The notes under the pieces were generated by a model, which ran no database searches, was not told the origin of the DNA, and was given only the letters and a program-made list of their open reading frames with translations. Positions 1 to 8,479 of a stretch of DNA of 64,000 nucleotides are shown in pieces. The position numbers and the translations under genes were made by a program. Origin of the DNA: Haemophilus haemolyticus_L (GTDB taxonomy: Bacteria > Pseudomonadota > Gammaproteobacteria > Enterobacterales > Pasteurellaceae). Where the stretch lies: NCBI RefSeq assembly GCF_003490595.1, contig NZ_QQGY01000008.1, positions 1 to 64,000 of the forward strand, given 5' to 3'. Positions within the stretch are counted from its first letter, which is position 1. Every line of letters starts with the position of its first letter.

Positions 1-109
1 TCCGCCACTCGTCAGCAAGAAAGCAAGCTTTCTCCTGCTACCGTTCGACTTGCATGTGTTAAGCCTGCCGCCAGCGTTCAATCTGAGCCATGATCAAACT
101 CTTCAATTC
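1..109 (-). rRNA. rrs: 16S ribosomal RNA, 5' end (partial)
   Basis: The reverse complement begins with TTGAAGAGTTTGATCATGGC, the conserved bacterial 16S 5' end (universal 27F region), and continues into the V1 loop up to the window edge. Only about the first 109 nt of the gene are present; the rest of the rrn operon lies to the left. The 5' end is placed by similarity to the E. coli rRNA start, so it is uncertain by a few bases. Confidence 0.97.
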
Positions 110-264
110 AAGTTCAATCGCTCAATATACTGCTTAGCTATAAATAAGACACTACTTAAAAAAGTAATTATGAATTTTCAGTTAAGCACCTATTAAGACT
201 TCAAAATTAAAAATATTTTAAAACAAGTCAATCAACAAGTGCCCACACAGATTGTCTGATAGAT

Positions 265-276
265 TGTTAAAGAGCA
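265..276 (-). promoter_or_regulatory. rrn leader boxA antitermination element
   Basis: On the minus strand the sequence reads TGCTCTTTAACA, identical to the E. coli rrn boxA that loads the NusB/S10 antitermination complex. The conserved leader segment AGACAATCTGTGTGGGCACT follows it, as in enterobacterial rrn leaders. It starts only 8 nt after the 3' end of tRNA-Pro, so the tRNA cluster reads straight into the rRNA leader. I see no convincing sigma-70 promoter between tRNA-Pro and the 16S start. Confidence 0.88.
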
Positions 277-284
277 AAATAAAG

Positions 285-361
285 TGGTCGGCGAGATAGG
301 ATTTGAACCTACGACCCACTGGTCCCAAACCAGTTGCGCTACCAAGCTGCGCTACTCGCCG
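285..361 (-). tRNA. proM: tRNA-Pro (TGG anticodon)
   Basis: A 77-nt cloverleaf with encoded CCA, acceptor CGGCGAG, a T-arm with GTTCGAATC, and anticodon TGG in the loop TTTGGGA. It is the last of three leftward tRNA genes upstream of the rRNA leader. The order Arg-His-Pro matches the E. coli argX-hisR-leuT-proM operon without leuT. Confidence 0.97.
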
Positions 362-382
362 TCAGATCTTATAAAGATAAGA

Positions 383-459
383 TGGGGTGGCTAATGGGAT
401 TCGAACCCACGACAACTGGAATCACAATCCAGGGCTCTACCAACTGAGCTATAGCCACC
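383..459 (-). tRNA. hisR: tRNA-His (GTG anticodon)
   Basis: A 77-nt gene with the extra 5' G (G-1) typical of tRNA-His, acceptor GGTGGCTA, anticodon GTG and encoded CCA. It is very close to E. coli tRNA-His. It lies 21 nt downstream of tRNA-Pro in plus coordinates and is transcribed leftward between tRNA-Arg and tRNA-Pro. Confidence 0.97.
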
Positions 460-484
460 ATTAAAAGTTGTTGTTGCACTGACC

Positions 485-561
<77 letters not shown>

Positions 562-585
562 GTTATTGCGTCGTTGCGGAGGCGT

Positions 586-614
586 ATATTAATGATTTAA
601 CAAAACCTTGTCTA
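586..614 (-). promoter_or_regulatory. sigma-70 stable-RNA promoter of tRNA-Arg-His-Pro (and probably rrn)
   Basis: On the minus strand: -35 TAGACA (609-614), a 17-bp spacer, -10 TAATAT (586-591), then the GC-rich discriminator ACGCCTCCGC. Near-consensus boxes with a GC-rich discriminator are the mark of stringently controlled stable-RNA promoters. It is the only convincing promoter seen upstream of the 16S gene within the window. Confidence 0.8.
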
Positions 615-709
615 GCACTTTTTGAAAAAAAATGTTTGAGCGATAGTTTTTTATTCAGTTTGTTTAAAATTCACTATTTTTTCGACTATTTTTACAACTT
701 GGGAAATCA

Positions 710-2845
710 TTATATATGTTGAATCATCCAACAATTATGAATTTGTTTATTACGTTCAAAATCTAGAGGTAACGTTTTATGCGAAATTTCTACCGCACTT
801 AAACCTAATTCTTCCAACGCAACTAAATTCATTTTGAATCCACGTTTATTATTCGAAAAAACAATTGTGCCATTATTCGACAAAACTCGTTTTAGATTGC
901 TCATCAATTTCACATGATCTCGTTGAACATCCCAACTCTCTTCCATACGTTTAGAATTTGAAAACGTCGGTGGATCCACAAATATCAAATCGAATTGACG
1001 ATCACATTTTTCTAACCATTGAAGGCAATCTGCTTGAATCAATTTATGTTGTTTACCTTCAATATCATTCAAAATAAGATTTTGCTCCGCCCAATTAAGA
1101 TAAGTATTGGACATATCAACGGTAGTTGTCGATTTAGCACCACCAAGTGCTGCATGAATAGTTGCTGAGCCAGTATAAGCAAATAAGTTCAAGAAATCTT
1201 TACCCTTTGCCAACTCTCCAATCATTTTTCTTGTTAAACGGTGATCTAAGAATAAGCCAGTGTCTAAATAATCTGTCAAATTTACCCAAAGTTGCGCGCC
1301 ATATTCATTTACATAAAAGTATTCACCTTTATTGGCTAATTTCTCATATTGGTTGGTACCTTTTTGTTTCTGACGAACTTTAAGGATCAACTTATTTGTT
1401 TCGACACCTGTAACGTGCAAAGTTGCAGTAACCGCATCTAATAAACGTTGACGCGCTTTATTTTCATCAATATTTTTCGGCGCTGCATATTCTTGCACAA
1501 CAATGTAATCAGTATAACGATCGACGGCTAAATTATATTCAGGCAAATCGGCATCATATAAACGATAAGCGTCTAATCCTTGTTGCTTTGCCCATTTACT
1601 AATTTTCTTAATATTTTTTTGTAATCGATTAGCAAAATCGGTTGCCACCTCCGAAGTGCGGTTAAATTCCAGTTCATTTTCAGCTGTAATCTCGTCAGAT
1701 TTTCGTTCTGAAACTTGATAATTCTTCTGCACACAATCTAGTGGGCCATTTTTTGCTTTAAACTGTCGGCTGGCACGCATTCTCAAACAATCAAGCAATG
1801 TGGATTCGCTACTAAAAACAGAAACATTCCAACCGCAAAATTCTTTTTTAAGTCTTTGCCCAAATACAGAATAGAGCGCGATTAAAGCTGGTGTTGTTCC
1901 TAAACGTTCACCATAAGGTGGATTACAGATAACCGTACCGACTTCATTTAAACGAGGATTTTTTAACGCTGCAACATCACCTTGTTGCCATTTAATTAAA
2001 TGTGAAACGCCTGCATTTTGTGCATTTTTCTGCGCCTTTTTTAATACGCGGTGATCGAGGTCAAATCCATAAAAGTGCGGTTGAATTTCACTTTGTTTTT
2101 CTTCTACTAATTCAATCGCTTCATTTTTTACTTTTTCCCAAGCAGATTGATTATGCGCTTTCCAAAAATCAAATCCCCAATGTAAACGATAAAGTTGCGG
2201 TGCAATTTTGGCTTCCATTTGTGCTGCTTCAATTAAAAGAGTACCTGAACCACACATTGGATCTACTAATGGAGAACCCGCTTGCCAACCTGAACGCATA
2301 ACAATCGCTGCAGCTAGAGTTTCACGTAAAGGCGCTTGACCTGCATCTTCACGATAGCCTCGCAAATGTAATGCTTCCCCACTTAAATCTAAAGAAATCA
2401 CTAAATTTTCACGATTCAAATAAGCATGAATACGTACGTCCGGCTGAATTTTATCTACATCAGGGCGAGTTTTACCTTGACGTTCAAAGTAATCGACAAT
2501 TCCATCTTTAACGCGCATTGCACCAAATTGAGTATGACGAATTTCCTGGTTGGTTCCATTAAAATCAACAAAGAAGGTAACTCGTTCATCAAATTGCGCT
2601 AACCAATTAAAGCCTGAAACAGCCACATAAAGATCCAAATCACTGTAAATTTTGGTTTCAATCAAAGGAAATAAAATGCGTGAAGCAAGGCGTGACCAAA
2701 GCAAAGTGCGGTATAAAGTTTCGTCATCAGCTTGATAATGAACGCCACCTTGAACCACTTTTGCCTCTTGTGCGCCAAGTTCAGTGAGTTCAACTTTTAA
2801 TAATTCTTCAAAGCCACGAGAAGTCGTTGCAAATAATTGTTTCAT
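710..2845 (-). CDS. rlmL: bifunctional 23S rRNA (guanine-N2/N7) methyltransferase RlmKL
   Basis: Methylates 23S rRNA: the N-terminal RlmL half makes m2G2445 and the C-terminal RlmK half makes m7G2069 (E. coli numbering). The 711 aa match the fused enterobacterial form (about 702 aa). A THUMP-type RNA-binding region covers roughly residues 45-155. SAM-binding VDPMCGSGT is at about 194-202, the catalytic NPPY of N2-guanine methylases at 308-311, and a second methylase motif VDPPTFSNS at about 630. It is monocistronic, behind an extended -10 promoter. Three uptake signals lie inside the gene (near 1654, 2073 and 2704). Confidence 0.96.
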   Translation of the reverse strand: MKQLFATTSRGFEELLKVELTELGAQEAKVVQGGVHYQADDETLYRTLLWSRLASRILFPLIETKIYSDLDLYVAVSGFNWLAQFDERVTFFVDFNGTNQEIRHTQFGAMRVKDGIVDYFERQGKTRPDVDKIQPDVRIHAYLNRENLVISLDLSGEALHLRGYREDAGQAPLRETLAAAIVMRSGWQAGSPLVDPMCGSGTLLIEAAQMEAKIAPQLYRLHWGFDFWKAHNQSAWEKVKNEAIELVEEKQSEIQPHFYGFDLDHRVLKKAQKNAQNAGVSHLIKWQQGDVAALKNPRLNEVGTVICNPPYGERLGTTPALIALYSVFGQRLKKEFCGWNVSVFSSESTLLDCLRMRASRQFKAKNGPLDCVQKNYQVSERKSDEITAENELEFNRTSEVATDFANRLQKNIKKISKWAKQQGLDAYRLYDADLPEYNLAVDRYTDYIVVQEYAAPKNIDENKARQRLLDAVTATLHVTGVETNKLILKVRQKQKGTNQYEKLANKGEYFYVNEYGAQLWVNLTDYLDTGLFLDHRLTRKMIGELAKGKDFLNLFAYTGSATIHAALGGAKSTTTVDMSNTYLNWAEQNLILNDIEGKQHKLIQADCLQWLEKCDRQFDLIFVDPPTFSNSKRMEESWDVQRDHVKLMSNLKRVLSNNGTIVFSNNKRGFKMNLVALEELGLSAVEISHKTLPLDFERNKQIHNCWMIQHI

Positions 2846-2874
2846 TTAGGTACCGGTTTTGAAAATTTTGAGGG

Positions 2875-2883
2875 ATTATAGCA
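2875..2883 (-). promoter_or_regulatory. extended -10 promoter of rlmKL
   Basis: The minus strand reads TGCTATAAT, a consensus extended -10 element, 30 nt before the rlmKL start codon. No good -35 is visible, as is usual for extended -10 promoters. It lies just past two hairpins that end the tRNA-fMet transcript. Confidence 0.6.
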
Positions 2884-2885
2884 TA

Positions 2886-2914
2886 GAAAAAGATGATCTA
2901 ATTGAGATCATCAT
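2886..2914 (-). terminator. second hairpin terminator behind tRNA-fMet
   Basis: The inverted repeat GATGATCT/AGATCATC (8 bp, 5-nt loop) is followed on the minus strand by TTTTTCT. It lies between the tRNA-fMet terminator and the rlmKL promoter and probably backs up the first terminator. Confidence 0.6.
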
Positions 2915-2935
2915 AGCGAGTTAAACCGTAAAAAG

Positions 2936-2963
2936 AAAGGCCCTGATTTTATTAAATCAGGGC
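2936..2963 (-). terminator. rho-independent terminator of tRNA-fMet
   Basis: The 10-bp stem GCCCTGATTT/AAATCAGGGC has a 4-nt loop and is followed on the minus strand by CTTTCTTTTT. It starts 13 nt after the tRNA-fMet 3' end. Confidence 0.8.
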
Positions 2964-2975
2964 TTTAGAATTTGT

Positions 2976-3052
2976 TGGTTGCGGGGGCCGGATTTGAACC
3001 GACGGCCTTCGGGTTATGAGCCCGACGAGCTACCAAGCTGCTCCACCCCGCG
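2976..3052 (-). tRNA. metY: initiator tRNA-fMet (CAT anticodon)
   Basis: A 77-nt cloverleaf that begins with C and ends with ...CCGCAACCA, giving the unpaired C1-A72 of initiator tRNAs. Three G-C pairs precede the CAT anticodon loop (GGGCTCATAACCC). The gene is single and leftward, with its own promoter and terminator. Confidence 0.97.
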
Positions 3053-3065
3053 TCTGATGTGGTGC

Positions 3066-3093
3066 ACTATACGCTATTAATATTTTTTTGCAA
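3066..3093 (-). promoter_or_regulatory. promoter of tRNA-fMet
   Basis: On the minus strand: -35 TTGCAA (3088-3093), a 16-bp spacer and -10 TATAGT (3066-3071), about 14 nt upstream of the tRNA 5' end. The spacing and boxes fit sigma-70. Confidence 0.6.
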
Positions 3094-3238
3094 GAATTAA
3101 ACAAAAGTTTATGTTTCATTTGTTAATAAAATGTTCAATGTGCGTTTTTATTAATCAGCTTGACTAAATAACACTGGTCGTTTTGAAGGATTTTTGATAG
3201 CGTATGCAGCCTTATTTAAGCTTACTTTGGGATTAAAA

Positions 3239-4351
3239 ATGTCAGTTCGAAAATTTTTCTCATTAAAAACATTTTCTATTGCAGTGACAACCGCACTTTT
3301 AGTTGCCTGTGGTTCTTCTAATACAACAAAAACTCAAATTCCCACCACCTCAAATGGCAGCGATCCTCAACAATTTGGTGCGAAATATTCGGGTCGTAAT
3401 TATCAACAAGCTGTGTTTATGCCAGTTTCTCAAGTTGAAAACCAAAGTGCGGTCATTAATCAGGGTGATTTTTTAACGCAACTTTCGAATGTACAAAGTT
3501 ATTCAAGCAAACTATCTGATCGTTTCTATGGCAACTATGAAAAAATTACGAATTGGGTACTTTCTGGTGCCAATGTAAGTGAGCTTTCTAAATTTGGTAT
3601 TAACCCGCAAATTATGCGTGGGTTCGATGGATATCAAAATGTTTTGATGACAGGCTACTACTCTCCTGTCCTTCATGCACGCCGTTCACCACAAGATCAA
3701 TTCCAAAATCCAATTTATCGTATGCCAGCAAATAAACGTTTTAGCCGAGCGCAAATCTATGCCGGTGCATTAGCGGGTCAAGGATTAGAATTAGCATATA
3801 GTGATTCCATGTTAGAGAACTTTTTACTTGGGGTGCAAGGCAGCGGTTATGTAGATTTTGGTGATGGCAACCTTAATTACTTCGCTTATGCAGGACAAAA
3901 TGGCTTTCCCTACACCGCCGTTGGGCGTTTATTAGTAGAAGATGGTGAAGTACCAAAAGAGAAAATGTCTATTCAAGCAATTCGTGAATGGGGCAATCGC
4001 CATCCCTCTCGCGTACAAAGTTTGTTAGAACGTAATTCTTCTTATGTATTCTTCAAAAATGATCCAAGTGGCAAAGTAAAAGGTTCTGCAGGCGTACCAC
4101 TTGTACCAATGGCATCAGTAGCATCAGATCGTAGCGTTGTACCATCTGGTACTGTTCTTTTAGTCGAAGTGCCTGACATTGATAATAACGGAAACTGGCT
4201 TGGTACACACAAATTGCATTTAATGGTTGCACTTGATATGGGCGGTGCGGTGAAAGGCCACCACTTTGACTTATATCGTGGCATTGGTGATCAAGCAGGT
4301 CATATTGCAGGATTATCAAAACACTATGGCCGAGTATGGGTGTTACAATAA
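3239..4351 (+). CDS. mltA: membrane-bound lytic murein transglycosylase A
   Basis: Outer-membrane lipoprotein that cleaves the MurNAc-GlcNAc bond of peptidoglycan and forms 1,6-anhydro ends. From the ATG at 3239 it has 370 aa, close to E. coli MltA (365). The signal peptide ends in lipobox LVAC with the lipidated Cys at residue 24. The C-terminal LDMGGAVKGHHFDLYRG matches the MltA catalytic region, whose Asp is essential in E. coli. A TTG at 3194 would add 15 residues before the signal peptide and was not chosen. The stop overlaps the next start by 1 nt (TAATG), so mltA and tcdA are probably co-translated. Confidence 0.95.
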   Translation: MSVRKFFSLKTFSIAVTTALLVACGSSNTTKTQIPTTSNGSDPQQFGAKYSGRNYQQAVFMPVSQVENQSAVINQGDFLTQLSNVQSYSSKLSDRFYGNYEKITNWVLSGANVSELSKFGINPQIMRGFDGYQNVLMTGYYSPVLHARRSPQDQFQNPIYRMPANKRFSRAQIYAGALAGQGLELAYSDSMLENFLLGVQGSGYVDFGDGNLNYFAYAGQNGFPYTAVGRLLVEDGEVPKEKMSIQAIREWGNRHPSRVQSLLERNSSYVFFKNDPSGKVKGSAGVPLVPMASVASDRSVVPSGTVLLVEVPDIDNNGNWLGTHKLHLMVALDMGGAVKGHHFDLYRGIGDQAGHIAGLSKHYGRVWVLQ

Positions 4352-5121
4352 TGGCACCAGTGGACAATTATGAACAGCGATTTGGCGGTATCGGTCGACT
4401 TTATACACCTGATGGACTTGCGCGCTTACGCCAAGCCCATATTTGCGTGATTGGCATTGGCGGTGTCGGATCTTGGGTTGTTGAAGCCTTAGCACGATCT
4501 GGCATTGGCGAACTCACATTAATTGATATGGATGATATTTGCGTCACGAACATCAATCGCCAACTTCCTGCAATGAGCGGCACAATCGGTAAATTAAAAA
4601 CTGAAGTCATGTCAGAGCGAGTAAAATTAATTAACCCAGAATGTACCATCAATATTATTGATGATTTTATCTCGCCAGAGAATCAATCGGATTATCTCAA
4701 TCGAGGCTATGATTATGTCATCGATGCCATTGACAATGTGAAAACTAAGGCGTCGCTAATTGCTTATTGTAAACGTAACAAAATTAACGTGATTACTATT
4801 GGTGGTGCTGGCGGTCAAACTGATCCAACCCAAATTCAAATTGCCGATCTCAGTAAAACCATTCAGGATCCGCTCCTCGCCAAAGTGCGGTCAATTTTAC
4901 GCAAGGATTACAATTTTAGCCAAAATCCAAAGCGTAAATTTAGTATCGACGCGGTATTTTCAACACAACCTTTAATATTCCCACAAATGACTGAAGGCTG
5001 TTCTATTTCTGCCACAATGAATTGCGCAAACGGATTTGGTGCAGCCACGATGATTACGGCAACCTTTGGTTTTTTTGCGGTGTCTCGTGTAATAGATAAA
5101 TTACTAAAGAAAAAATCTTAA
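4351..5121 (+). CDS. tcdA: tRNA threonylcarbamoyladenosine dehydratase TcdA
   Basis: E1-like ATP-dependent enzyme that cyclises t6A37 of ANN-decoding tRNAs to ct6A. The nucleotide-binding motif GIGGVGSW lies near residue 35, and DMDDICVTNINRQ is typical of the ThiF/MoeB/HesA fold. The family name CsdL reflects its link to the CsdA-CsdE sulfur system. 256 aa from the ATG that overlaps the mltA stop; an in-frame ATG at 4336 would add 5 residues. The C-terminus has a hydrophobic stretch, as in E. coli TcdA, which is membrane-associated. Confidence 0.93.
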   Translation: MAPVDNYEQRFGGIGRLYTPDGLARLRQAHICVIGIGGVGSWVVEALARSGIGELTLIDMDDICVTNINRQLPAMSGTIGKLKTEVMSERVKLINPECTINIIDDFISPENQSDYLNRGYDYVIDAIDNVKTKASLIAYCKRNKINVITIGGAGGQTDPTQIQIADLSKTIQDPLLAKVRSILRKDYNFSQNPKRKFSIDAVFSTQPLIFPQMTEGCSISATMNCANGFGAATMITATFGFFAVSRVIDKLLKKKS

Positions 5122-5133
5122 TCACCTCTTGAA

Positions 5134-5164
5134 AATGCACATTGATCACAAATGTGCATTTTTT
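5134..5164 (+). terminator. terminator of mltA-tcdA
   Basis: The 10-bp stem AATGCACATT/AATGTGCATT has a 7-nt loop and runs into a T tract. It starts 13 nt after the tcdA stop codon. Confidence 0.8.
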
Positions 5165-5299
5165 ATCGAATGAAACCTATTTACTTTGAAAATGAAAAAT
5201 TTTCCCCTCACGTGCTCTATAAAATCGTTGCAATTTATATAAAAAGGCGTACTCTTTTTCCCTTTGAGAATTATTACCAACAAGTAAGGAAACAGAAAT

Positions 5300-6310
5300 A
5301 TGAAAAAACTTTTAAAAATTAGCGCCATTTCTGCCGCACTTTTAAGTGCGCCAATGATGGCGAATGCTGATGTATTGGCATCAGTAAAACCTTTAGGCTT
5401 TATTGTTTCATCTATTGCAGATGGCGTAACGGGTACACAAGTCCTTGTTCCTGCTGGAGCCTCTCCGCATGATTACAATTTGAAATTATCTGATATTCAA
5501 AAAGTAAAATCTGCAGATTTAGTTGTATGGATTGGTGAAGACGTTGATTCATTTTTAGACAAGCCAATTAGCCAAATTGAACGTAAAAAAGTGATTACCA
5601 TTGCCGATCTTGCGGATGTTGAACCTTTATTAAGTAAAGCTCACCACGAGCATTTCCATGAAGATGGCGATCACGATCATAAACATGAGCATGAGCACAA
5701 ACACGAACATGAACATGAACACGGCCATGATCATAAGCACGAGCATGAACATCACGACCATGACCACGATCACCATGATCATGACGAAGGTTTAACAACA
5801 AACTGGCATGTTTGGTATTCTCCAGCTATCAGCAAAATTGTTGCACAAAAAGTAGCGGATAAATTAACTGCACAATTCCCAGATAAAAAAGATTTGATTG
5901 CTCAAAATCTTTCAGATTTTAACCGCACTTTGGCAGAACAAGCTGAAAAAATCACAGCACAACTGGCGAACGTTAAAGATAAAGGTTTCTACGTTTTCCA
6001 CGATGCTTACGGTTATTTCAACGATGCTTATGGTTTAAAACAAACGGGTTACTTCACCATCAATCCATTAGTTGCGCCAGGTGCAAAAACTTTAGCTCAC
6101 ATTAAAGAAGAAATCGCAGAACATAAAGTAAATTGCTTATTCGCAGAACCACAATTTACACCGAAAGTGATTGAATCTTTAGCACAAAATACTAAAGTCA
6201 ATGTAGGACAACTCGATCCAATTGGCGATAAAGTCAATTTAGGCAAAAATTCTTATGCAACATTCTTGCAATCTACCGCAGATAGTTACATGGAATGTTT
6301 AGCTAAATAA
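5300..6310 (+). CDS. znuA: high-affinity zinc uptake system periplasmic protein ZnuA
   Basis: Cluster A-I metal-binding protein that hands Zn2+ to the ZnuBC permease; 336 aa with a Sec signal peptide cleaved after ANA (about residue 23). The mature part has the SVKPLGFIVSSIADGV opening, a metal-ligand His in SPHDYNL, and a very His-rich acidic loop (about residues 115-170, 24 His by my count). That loop is the ZnuA charged insertion thought to collect zinc. znuB and znuC are not in the window. An AAGGA ribosome site lies 9 nt before the ATG. I could not identify a Zur operator with confidence. Confidence 0.95.
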   Translation: MKKLLKISAISAALLSAPMMANADVLASVKPLGFIVSSIADGVTGTQVLVPAGASPHDYNLKLSDIQKVKSADLVVWIGEDVDSFLDKPISQIERKKVITIADLADVEPLLSKAHHEHFHEDGDHDHKHEHEHKHEHEHEHGHDHKHEHEHHDHDHDHHDHDEGLTTNWHVWYSPAISKIVAQKVADKLTAQFPDKKDLIAQNLSDFNRTLAEQAEKITAQLANVKDKGFYVFHDAYGYFNDAYGLKQTGYFTINPLVAPGAKTLAHIKEEIAEHKVNCLFAEPQFTPKVIESLAQNTKVNVGQLDPIGDKVNLGKNSYATFLQSTADSYMECLAK

Positions 6311-6320
6311 ACTTTTCAAA

Positions 6321-6352
6321 AAAATGACCGCACATAAAAGTGCGGTCATTTT
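6321..6352. terminator. uptake-signal inverted pair, bidirectional terminator (znuA / DUF2301-like gene)
   Basis: The arms AAAATGACCGCAC and GTGCGGTCATTTT form a 13-bp stem with a 6-nt loop. A and T runs lie at either end, so it can terminate both znuA (rightward) and the convergent gene at 6358-6864. One arm carries the exact uptake core AAGTGCGGT. Confidence 0.8.
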
Positions 6353-6357
6353 CTTTT

Positions 6358-6864
6358 CTAAATTTGATATTTAGTTTTATCTCCAATATCAAAATGCAAA
6401 GGCATTCGCCATTTTTGTATCGCTAAAACTAAAAGTAATACGCCAGAAATAATAGAAAAAATTCGTAGCGCAATAAGATTATTTAACACCCACGAAAACC
6501 ACAAGCAAGCCACAAATATCGGCTGCAAATTTAGCAAAGGTACGCGGAAACAAAAATATTCTTTAAAACACAAACCACCTAAAGTAAGTAACGCACCGCC
6601 AAGGGCCAAAGCGGGATAATGATTAATATAAAACAGTAATCCTATCCAAGTAGCAAATTGAAAAAGCAATCGGAAAGATTTCAGATAAATATGTAATGAA
6701 GAGGCACTGCAAGTTGCCGCAATTAATATAAAGGTGAGTGATAAATCTGGATACCAACTCATGGCAAGAATAGCAAGCGCCGCTATCACAAAGCCAGTGC
6801 GATAAATAATGATAGTCAGATTATCTAAAAAATCCATCGGGGATTTAATATGTGGATCAGCCAT
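6358..6864 (-). CDS. integral membrane protein, DUF2301-like, unknown function
   Basis: 168 aa with about five or six hydrophobic segments and no signal peptide. The short motif GLCFKEYFCF in the middle resembles the conserved core of DUF2301 membrane proteins; that assignment is from memory and tentative. It lies convergent to znuA and downstream of mpl, with no obvious partner. The recalled H. influenzae counterpart is a hypothetical gene in the same place between znuA and mpl. No catalytic or transport motif is visible. Confidence 0.75.
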   Translation of the reverse strand: MADPHIKSPMDFLDNLTIIIYRTGFVIAALAILAMSWYPDLSLTFILIAATCSASSLHIYLKSFRLLFQFATWIGLLFYINHYPALALGGALLTLGGLCFKEYFCFRVPLLNLQPIFVACLWFSWVLNNLIALRIFSIISGVLLLVLAIQKWRMPLHFDIGDKTKYQI

Positions 6865-6923
6865 TCTACAAAGATTCCTTTTATAAATTACAAATTAAAA
6901 ATAGATGTTACGTCAACTCAATA

Positions 6924-6968
6924 AAAAGTGCGGTCAACCTAAAAACATTTTCTAAATTAACCGCACTT
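6924..6968 (-). terminator. uptake-signal pair downstream of mpl
   Basis: AAAAGTGCGGT and ACCGCACTTT flank about 25 nt just after the mpl stop. The long loop makes a weaker terminator than other pairs in the window, but position and orientation fit the end of the mpl transcript. Confidence 0.5.
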
Positions 6969-6971
6969 TGA

Positions 6972-8333
6972 TTATTTCTGTTTAAGCTTATCAAGAATTT
7001 TTTGATGAATGCCACCAAAACTGCCATTAGACATCACCAAAATGTGATCTGTAGGTTGGGCCTCAGCGACAATCATATCCACTAATCGATCTAAATTTGC
7101 ATGCCAATAGGCAGGTTGTACACATTGGTTTGCAATATCTGCCACTTCCCAAGGAAGTTGTTCTGGTTGAAGCATAAACACTTCATCAGCTCGGCCAAGT
7201 GCAGGCGCAATTTCATCTTTATGAACACCCATTTTCATTGTGTTAGAACGAGGTTCAAGCACTGCAAGAATTCGCACACCACCGCCCACTTTATCTCGCA
7301 AAGCAGTTAGCGTAGCAAGAATAGCTTCTGGATGATGAGCAAAATCATCATAAACTGTAATGCCATTAACTTCGCCTTTTACTTCTAGACGACGTTTAGC
7401 ATTTACAAAAGATCCCAATGCTTTACACGCATCTTCAATAGCCACACCTGCATGATGAGCAGCAGCGATCGCCATTAAAGCATTATGCATATTATGTTGT
7501 CCCACTACATTCCATTTTACCTCTGCCACTTTCTCTCCATGATGGAAAACTGCAAAATGTGAGGCATCATTTGTAATACGCTCAGCAAACCACTCATTAT
7601 CTTTGCCTAAAAATTGTTGTTGCGACCAACATCCCAATGCCAAAGTTTCTTTTGCACTTTGTTCACTCGCAGAACTTAATACCAAGCCACTGGCTGGAAT
7701 AGTTCGAATCATATGATGAAATTGGCGTTGGATCGCTTTGAGATCATCAAAAATATCTGCATGGTCAAAACTAATGTTATTTACGATAAGTGTACGAGGA
7801 TTATAATGGACAAATTTCGAACGTTTATCAAAGAAAGCTGTATCATATTCATCGGCTTCAATAACAAAATAAGGGCTATCTCCTAAACGAGCTGAAATGC
7901 CAAAATTACCGGCAATTCCGCCGATTAAAAATCCTGGTTTTAAGCCATTTTGTTCTAAGATCCACGTTAACATGCCTGTTGTAGTTGTCTTTCCATGAGT
8001 ACCAGAAACCGCCAATACCCAACGATCTCTCAATAAATGATCATGCAACCATTGAGGACCAGATGTGTATTTCAAATTATTTTCCAACACATATTCTACG
8101 CAAGGATTACCACGTTTCATTGCATTACCAATAATTACCATGTCAGGCGCAGGTTGTAATTGTGCAACATCATAATTTGGAATAATCTGGATGCCTTGCT
8201 CTTCTAAAAAAGTGCTCATTGGAGGGTAAACATTAGTATCAGACCCCGTCACGTGATAGCCCATTTGTTTAGCAATCATCGCCACGCCGCCCATAAATGT
8301 GCCACAAATACCTAAGATATGAATATGTTTCAT
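6972..8333 (-). CDS. mpl: UDP-N-acetylmuramate:L-alanyl-gamma-D-glutamyl-meso-diaminopimelate ligase
   Basis: Murein recycling ligase that re-attaches the recovered tripeptide L-Ala-D-Glu-meso-DAP to UDP-MurNAc. 453 aa from the ATG at 8333, close to E. coli Mpl (457). The N-terminal dinucleotide-like motif HILGICGTFMGG and the Mur-ligase ATP loop SGTHGKTTTTGM (near residue 110) are present. A 21-residue upstream extension is open but hydrophobic and unlike the family. An AGAGAAG ribosome site precedes the chosen start. Confidence 0.95.
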   Translation of the reverse strand: MKHIHILGICGTFMGGVAMIAKQMGYHVTGSDTNVYPPMSTFLEEQGIQIIPNYDVAQLQPAPDMVIIGNAMKRGNPCVEYVLENNLKYTSGPQWLHDHLLRDRWVLAVSGTHGKTTTTGMLTWILEQNGLKPGFLIGGIAGNFGISARLGDSPYFVIEADEYDTAFFDKRSKFVHYNPRTLIVNNISFDHADIFDDLKAIQRQFHHMIRTIPASGLVLSSASEQSAKETLALGCWSQQQFLGKDNEWFAERITNDASHFAVFHHGEKVAEVKWNVVGQHNMHNALMAIAAAHHAGVAIEDACKALGSFVNAKRRLEVKGEVNGITVYDDFAHHPEAILATLTALRDKVGGGVRILAVLEPRSNTMKMGVHKDEIAPALGRADEVFMLQPEQLPWEVADIANQCVQPAYWHANLDRLVDMIVAEAQPTDHILVMSNGSFGGIHQKILDKLKQK

Positions 8334-8479
8334 TGTGCTTCTCTGTTGATTAAGGAAAACGAAAAATATGATAAAACAACTTCTATGAACTTTCAAAAGA
8401 AAAGACAGTCATACCAAACTATATGATCTATAATTAACGCCACTGAACCACTATTTAACCACTTCAACAGGAATAAACA

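Noticed and set aside
5595..5801. His/Arg-rich frame opposite znuA
   Set aside because: Antisense of the His-rich ZnuA loop; codon repeats keep the reverse frame open.
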